Virus record (IMG/VR): IMGVR_UViG_3300030107_006644
Coordinates: 62,001 to 126,000 of that record
Reading direction: 5' to 3' (one strand)
From: a virus
Length of the DNA stretch: 64,000 nucleotides
Every line of letters begins with the position of its first letter. The stretch's first letter is position 1. A model generated the notes under the pieces. The model was not told the origin of the DNA, ran no database searches, and worked only from the letters and a program-made list of their open reading frames with translations. Shown piece by piece: positions 60,428-64,000 of the stretch. The translations under genes were made by a program, and so were the position numbers.

Positions 60428-61203
60428 AAGATTTATTAGATGCTTGGTCGAAATACGCCGATAGGCCCATGTTTGAAGAGATTATGCCTTCCGACGTCGA
60501 CACCGCCAGTTTTAGAATAAACGATGAACTTGAACACAGGGTATGGGATAAGGACGATAAATTGAAGCCAGAAATCCGCCAACGTCTTTTGGAAATAGCC
60601 TCGGAAGCTTGGGCCATTATGGGTCTTCCTACCGTAGCTGTTGACGACATAACTTTTACGGGCTCCTTGGCCAACTATAATTGGTCGTCATATTCTGATG
60701 TTGACTTGCATATACTGGTTGATTTTGGAAGCTTGCCGGGCCCCGAAGATTTGGCAGAAGTAATGATGAACGCAAAACGCGCCGCATGGAACAACAAGCA
60801 CGATATCACAATACACGGCTACGAGGTAGAGATATACATTCAGGATTCCAACGAAGTGCACCATTCTACCGGCGTATATTCGGTGCTGCATGATAGCTGG
60901 CTTGTCAAGCCCGAGAAAAAAAGGTTTACGATTGACTACGACAATGTTAAGCTTAAGGCTGCTCACATAATGAATCAAATTGATAAGATTGAAAATGTAT
61001 ATGAGCGCGGCGGCTATGAAGAGGCGATGCAAGATGTTGACAGGCTGAAAGAAAAGATCAGAAAGTTTAGAAAGTGTGGACTTGAACAAGGTGGCGAATA
61101 CTCATCGGAAAATATCGCATTTAAAGCACTTAGGAGAAATGGCTATCTGAAAAAGCTTTCGGATTTAAAGACAACCTCCTATGACAACTTAAGATCTATT
61201 TAG
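60424..61203 (+). CDS. nucleotidyltransferase-fold protein
   Basis: The start overlaps the kinase stop (ATGA). Residues 79-100 have TGSLANYNWSSYSDVDLHIL, the NTase signature GS...D-x-D (G80 S81, D92, D94), and YEVEIYIQ supplies the third carboxylate. Such enzymes add a nucleotide to protein, RNA or small molecules. The N-terminus MKDLLDAWSKYADRPMFEE is a divergent version of the cassette peptide without a good [I/L]-x-E site. The C-terminal third is helical and basic. The gene pair kinase-NTase recalls toxin-antitoxin or modifying systems, but this is only a similarity. Confidence 0.75.
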   Translation: MKDLLDAWSKYADRPMFEEIMPSDVDTASFRINDELEHRVWDKDDKLKPEIRQRLLEIASEAWAIMGLPTVAVDDITFTGSLANYNWSSYSDVDLHILVDFGSLPGPEDLAEVMMNAKRAAWNNKHDITIHGYEVEIYIQDSNEVHHSTGVYSVLHDSWLVKPEKKRFTIDYDNVKLKAAHIMNQIDKIENVYERGGYEEAMQDVDRLKEKIRKFRKCGLEQGGEYSSENIAFKALRRNGYLKKLSDLKTTSYDNLRSI

Positions 61204-61212
61204 AAAATTCGC

Positions 61213-61241
61213 TTGACATTCTGGCCCGAATTGGCTATATT
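61213..61241 (+). promoter_or_regulatory. sigma70-type promoter of the helicase gene
   Basis: TTGACA (61213-61218), 17 bases, TATATT (61236-61241), between the NTase gene and the helicase gene. The leader would be ~29 bases with TTTGGAG. It marks the change from the late cassette to replication genes. Confidence 0.85.
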
Positions 61242-61276
61242 AGTATTGGTGTATAACTATAACATTTGGAGTGCCC

Positions 61277-62653
61277 GTGTCTGAGACCCGTAGTGCAGAC
61301 TTTTCTAGATTTGGCAAATCCTTCCAAGAAGGCTTGTGTCAACTGATCATGCAAGATCGCCCGTTTGCTGATCAGATAGGCGAAGTATTAGATATAGGGT
61401 ATTTTGAACTCAAATATTTGCAAGTCTTTGTGCAGTGTGTGTTGTCGTATAAAGAGAAGTACAACGTACATCCCACGTCGAAGATTATGACAACCCTGCT
61501 TCGTACCGAAATAGATGATCAAAACGAGGCAACAAAAAAGCAGGTCCGAGACTTCTTTGCCCGGATTTACGAAACGGAGGTTGACGGCAACCAGTATATT
61601 AAAGAGACGGCGCTTGATTTTTGCAGGAAGCAGAACCTCAAGAACGCCATGATTAAATGTGTGCCGCTGCTGGAAGAGTCGTCTTTTGACGAAATCAGTT
61701 CGATTCTCAACTCATCACTAAAGCTTGGCCTGTGTAACGACTATGGATACGATTACCTAAAAGATTTCGAAGAGAGGTTCAAGTTTAAGCCAAGAAATCA
61801 AGTAAATACAGGATTTGAAGAGATTGATACGATTTCTAAGGGTGGCCTAGGGCAGGGCGAGTTGGGCGTAATCATTGCTCCCACTGGGGCTGGAAAATCT
61901 ATGGTGCTGGTGCACTTGGGCACTGAAGCGTTAAAAGCAGGTAAGACTGTCGTACATTATACGCTTGAGCTACAGGATGTTTCTATTGCCTCTAGGTACG
62001 ACAGTTGCCTTTCGGGGGTTCCGCTATCGGATCTGAATTCCTTTAAAGAAATGATATATGAAAAGGTGCAAGACACTCCGGGCCGACTAATTATTAAAGA
62101 GTATCCAACAAAGTCTGCGTCAGCTAAGACGTTAGGGGCTCATTTAGAGAAGCTAAAACAGCGCGGCGTAGAGGTGGATATGATAATTGTTGACTACGGG
62201 GACTTGCTGAGACCCAGTACCGCACATAGAGAAAGGAGGCATGACTTGCAGTCAATTTATGAAGAGTTAAGAGCTATTGCACAAGAGGTTCGCGCTCCGG
62301 TCTGGACCGCTTCACAAACCAATCGCTCTGGACTTAACGCAGAAGTTATCACGATGGAATCGATTAGCGAAGCTTTCAGCAAGTGTTTTGTTGCTGATTT
62401 TATCTTTTCGCTATCCAGAACAATCGAGGATAGAAACAGCAATGTAGGCAGAGTGTTCGTTGCAAAGAATAGATTTGGACCAGATGGGATAATCTATCCA
62501 ATTTATATGGATACTTCGCGCGTAAAGATAAAGGTGTATCCGAGCAACGGAGATACGCCCGGGGATGTGATGGCGAAGAGCGCGAAAGAACAGTCAGAAC
62601 TTCTCAAAGAGAAGTACAAAAAATTTAGAAAGGAAGAAAACGGGAGCAAATGA
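61277..62653 (+). CDS. 41: replicative DNA helicase (gp41-like, DnaB family)
   Basis: This hexameric helicase unwinds the fork ahead of polymerase. The RecA-type motor domain starts at NTGFEEIDTISKGGLGQGEL, with Walker A APTGAGKS (residues 201-208) and Walker B DMIIVDYGDLL, then VWTASQTNRSG and VFVAKNRFGPDG. The N-terminal ~165 residues are the helical hexamer domain. GTG 61277 is chosen because GGAG is 5 bases upstream; GTG 61271 overlaps this site. Length (458) is close to T4 gp41 (475). Confidence 0.9.
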   Translation: MSETRSADFSRFGKSFQEGLCQLIMQDRPFADQIGEVLDIGYFELKYLQVFVQCVLSYKEKYNVHPTSKIMTTLLRTEIDDQNEATKKQVRDFFARIYETEVDGNQYIKETALDFCRKQNLKNAMIKCVPLLEESSFDEISSILNSSLKLGLCNDYGYDYLKDFEERFKFKPRNQVNTGFEEIDTISKGGLGQGELGVIIAPTGAGKSMVLVHLGTEALKAGKTVVHYTLELQDVSIASRYDSCLSGVPLSDLNSFKEMIYEKVQDTPGRLIIKEYPTKSASAKTLGAHLEKLKQRGVEVDMIIVDYGDLLRPSTAHRERRHDLQSIYEELRAIAQEVRAPVWTASQTNRSGLNAEVITMESISEAFSKCFVADFIFSLSRTIEDRNSNVGRVFVAKNRFGPDGIIYPIYMDTSRVKIKVYPSNGDTPGDVMAKSAKEQSELLKEKYKKFRKEENGSK

Positions 62654-62656
62654 TTA

Positions 62657-64000
62657 ATGTATGACAAGCAGACTGTGATCGATAAGACACTGGAGTATTT
62701 TAATGGCGACGAATTAGCGACTAACGTGTGGACTACGAAGTACGCACTAAAAGATAAGGACGGCAACTACTTAGAGCAGAGCCCTGATGATATGCACCGA
62801 CGCATGGCTAAGGAATTTGCCCGGATAGAGGCAAAGTTTAACAGCGAGCGCGCACTTTCAGAAGAGGCAGTTTATGAATATTTGAAAGGGTTTAAGTATA
62901 TCGTTCCCCAAGGTTCGCCCATGATGGGCATAGGAAATAATCATGTTAACGTATCCTTATCAAATTGTGTCGTGGTGGATGCCCCAAGAGACAATATCTC
63001 AGATATCATTAACGCCGGAAGAGATCTTGCTAATTTATTTAAGCGGCGTTGTGGCGTCGGTGTTGATATCAGCAATCTACGCCCTGAAGGAACAGTAGTC
63101 AACAACTCAGCCGGCACCACCACTGGAGCGTGGTCTTTCGCAGATTTTTACTCGTATGTCTGTCGAATGATAGGCCAGAATGGTCGCCGTGGAGCCCTGA
63201 TGATCACAATGGATATTCGGCATCCCGATGTTGAAAAGTTTGTAAGCATGAAGCATGATCTCACAAAGGTGACCGGCGCAAACGTCTCGGTTAAGATCAG
63301 TGACAGCTTCATGGAGGCTGTAGAGAAGAATCAGAAATTCACCTTGCAGTTCCCGGTCGACTCAGATACTCCAACTTATACGTCCGAAATTGACGCAAAA
63401 GAACTATGGAATACTATTGTCGAATCTGCTACAAAGACAGCTGAACCCGGCTTGTTGATGTGGGATAATATCGTCAACACTCTACCGGCAGAATGCTATG
63501 CCGATGATGGCTTTAAGACCGTTACCACTAATCCGTGTGGGGAGATTCCTCTTTCCGCAAATGATTCATGCAGGCTGATTTCTGTAAATCTAAAAACTTT
63601 TGTAGAGCAGAAGTTTCAAAAAACTGCATCCTTTAATTTTTCTAAGTTTTCGGAAGTCGCAGCTATGGCAATGAGGCTTTCCGATGATCTTGTTGAATTG
63701 GAGTTGGAAAAGTTAGATAATATTCTTGAGGTTTGCGATACTGATGACGAAAAGGTGCTCTGGAACAAGCTCAGAAAAGCCTGCTCTGATGGCCGCAGAA
63801 CTGGTCTCGGTACTCACGGTCTGGCAGATGCAATAGCGTGTCTGGGGCTCAAATATGACTCCAAGAAGGCCATCACAGTCATAGAGCAGATATATGAAAC
63901 ATTGCGCAACGCAGCCTATATGGAGAGTGCACGCCTCGCCGAAGAGCGCGGCGCTTTCGAAGTGTTCGATTGGGAGAAGGAAAAGGACAACGAGTATATA
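62657..64000 (+). CDS. nrdJ: class II (B12-dependent) ribonucleotide reductase, 3' end missing
   Basis: This enzyme makes deoxyribonucleotides. ATG 62657 begins MYDKQTVIDKTLEYFNGDEL and the frame is open to the window end (448 codons). GSPMMGIGN then LSNCVVVDAPRDN, FKRRCGVGVDISNLRP, GRRGALMITMDIRHPD and TTNPCGEIPLS are the 10-stranded barrel motifs; NPCGE is typical of class II NrdJ, while class I NrdA usually has NLCxE. No small subunit is seen nearby. The start lies 3 bases after the helicase stop. Host dependence on cobalamin would follow if class II is right. Confidence 0.85.
   Translation, partial: MYDKQTVIDKTLEYFNGDELATNVWTTKYALKDKDGNYLEQSPDDMHRRMAKEFARIEAKFNSERALSEEAVYEYLKGFKYIVPQGSPMMGIGNNHVNVSLSNCVVVDAPRDNISDIINAGRDLANLFKRRCGVGVDISNLRPEGTVVNNSAGTTTGAWSFADFYSYVCRMIGQNGRRGALMITMDIRHPDVEKFVSMKHDLTKVTGANVSVKISDSFMEAVEKNQKFTLQFPVDSDTPTYTSEIDAKELWNTIVESATKTAEPGLLMWDNIVNTLPAECYADDGFKTVTTNPCGEIPLSANDSCRLISVNLKTFVEQKFQKTASFNFSKFSEVAAMAMRLSDDLVELELEKLDNILEVCDTDDEKVLWNKLRKACSDGRRTGLGTHGLADAIACLGLKYDSKKAITVIEQIYETLRNAAYMESARLAEERGAFEVFDWEKEKDNEYI

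Noticed and set aside
59453-61203. Toxin-antitoxin (MenT/kinase type) reading of the kinase-NTase pair
   Set aside because: Gene sizes, the targeting peptide and the late-operon context fit virion effectors better; no antitoxin motif was seen.
1-64000. tRNA genes, CRISPR arrays, insertion sequences and attachment sites
   Set aside because: I looked for cloverleaf patterns with TTCRA loops, regular spaced repeats, transposase motifs and long terminal repeats and saw none that I could support; a tRNAscan-SE run would settle tRNAs.

Overview
The window is a segment of a T4-like contractile-tailed bacteriophage genome (Caudoviricetes). No host gene is seen. All supported genes, about 53, lie on the + strand, and they are tightly packed: no gap exceeds about 150 bases, and many neighbours share 4-base ATGA/GTGA or TAATG overlaps. 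Homologues of T4 gp46, gp17, gp20, gp21, gp22, gp23, gp18, gp19, gp53, gp32, UvsX, RNase H and gp41 are recognisable. Clear Shine-Dalgarno sites, sigma70-like promoters and signal peptides point to a Gram-negative host. A phage ribosomal protein bS21, a class II ribonucleotide reductase and repeat-rich fibre proteins fit a marine phage, but that is inference and the host cannot be named.

Layout. 1-5.2 kb: the 3' part of a gp46 (SbcC/Rad50-like) gene, small membrane and coiled-coil proteins (probably lysis or envelope), a zinc-ribbon protein and a histone Hc1-like protein. 5.2-12.4 kb: terminase, portal, two core-region proteins, a DUF1360 membrane protein, prohead protease, bS21 and a small virion-like protein. 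12.4-24.2 kb: four repeat-rich fibre/adhesin-like genes lying between protease and scaffold, where T4 has none. 24.3-31.4 kb: scaffold, major capsid protein, a probable capsid accessory protein, a Lys-rich H1-like protein and neck proteins. 31.5-47.0 kb: a very large sheath protein, tube, hub protein, tape measure, baseplate tube-cap paralogues, gp53-like and large baseplate proteins. 47.0-53.0 kb: a compact family-A DNA polymerase, an FtsZ/tubulin-like protein, gp32, UvsX and a FEN/RNase H nuclease. 53.0-61.2 kb: an unusual cassette of enzymes and unknown proteins. 61.2-64.0 kb: gp41-type helicase and a class II ribonucleotide reductase cut by the window end.

The most interesting region is 53.0-61.2 kb. 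At least six otherwise unrelated proteins (a Nudix hydrolase, 2H phosphoesterase, protein kinase and three unknown proteins) begin with almost the same amphipathic peptide, of the form MKLLxENWRRF, in five cases followed directly by a [I/L]-x-E triplet. In T4, capsid-targeting peptides of internal head proteins have this design and are cut after [I/L]-x-E by protease gp21, which this phage also encodes. I infer that these proteins are packed in the head and delivered with the DNA. The cassette opens with the same promoter-like motif, CTATTTAT, that precedes several virion genes. Replication genes instead have TTGACA-17-TATATT promoters, so two expression classes can be read from the sequence.
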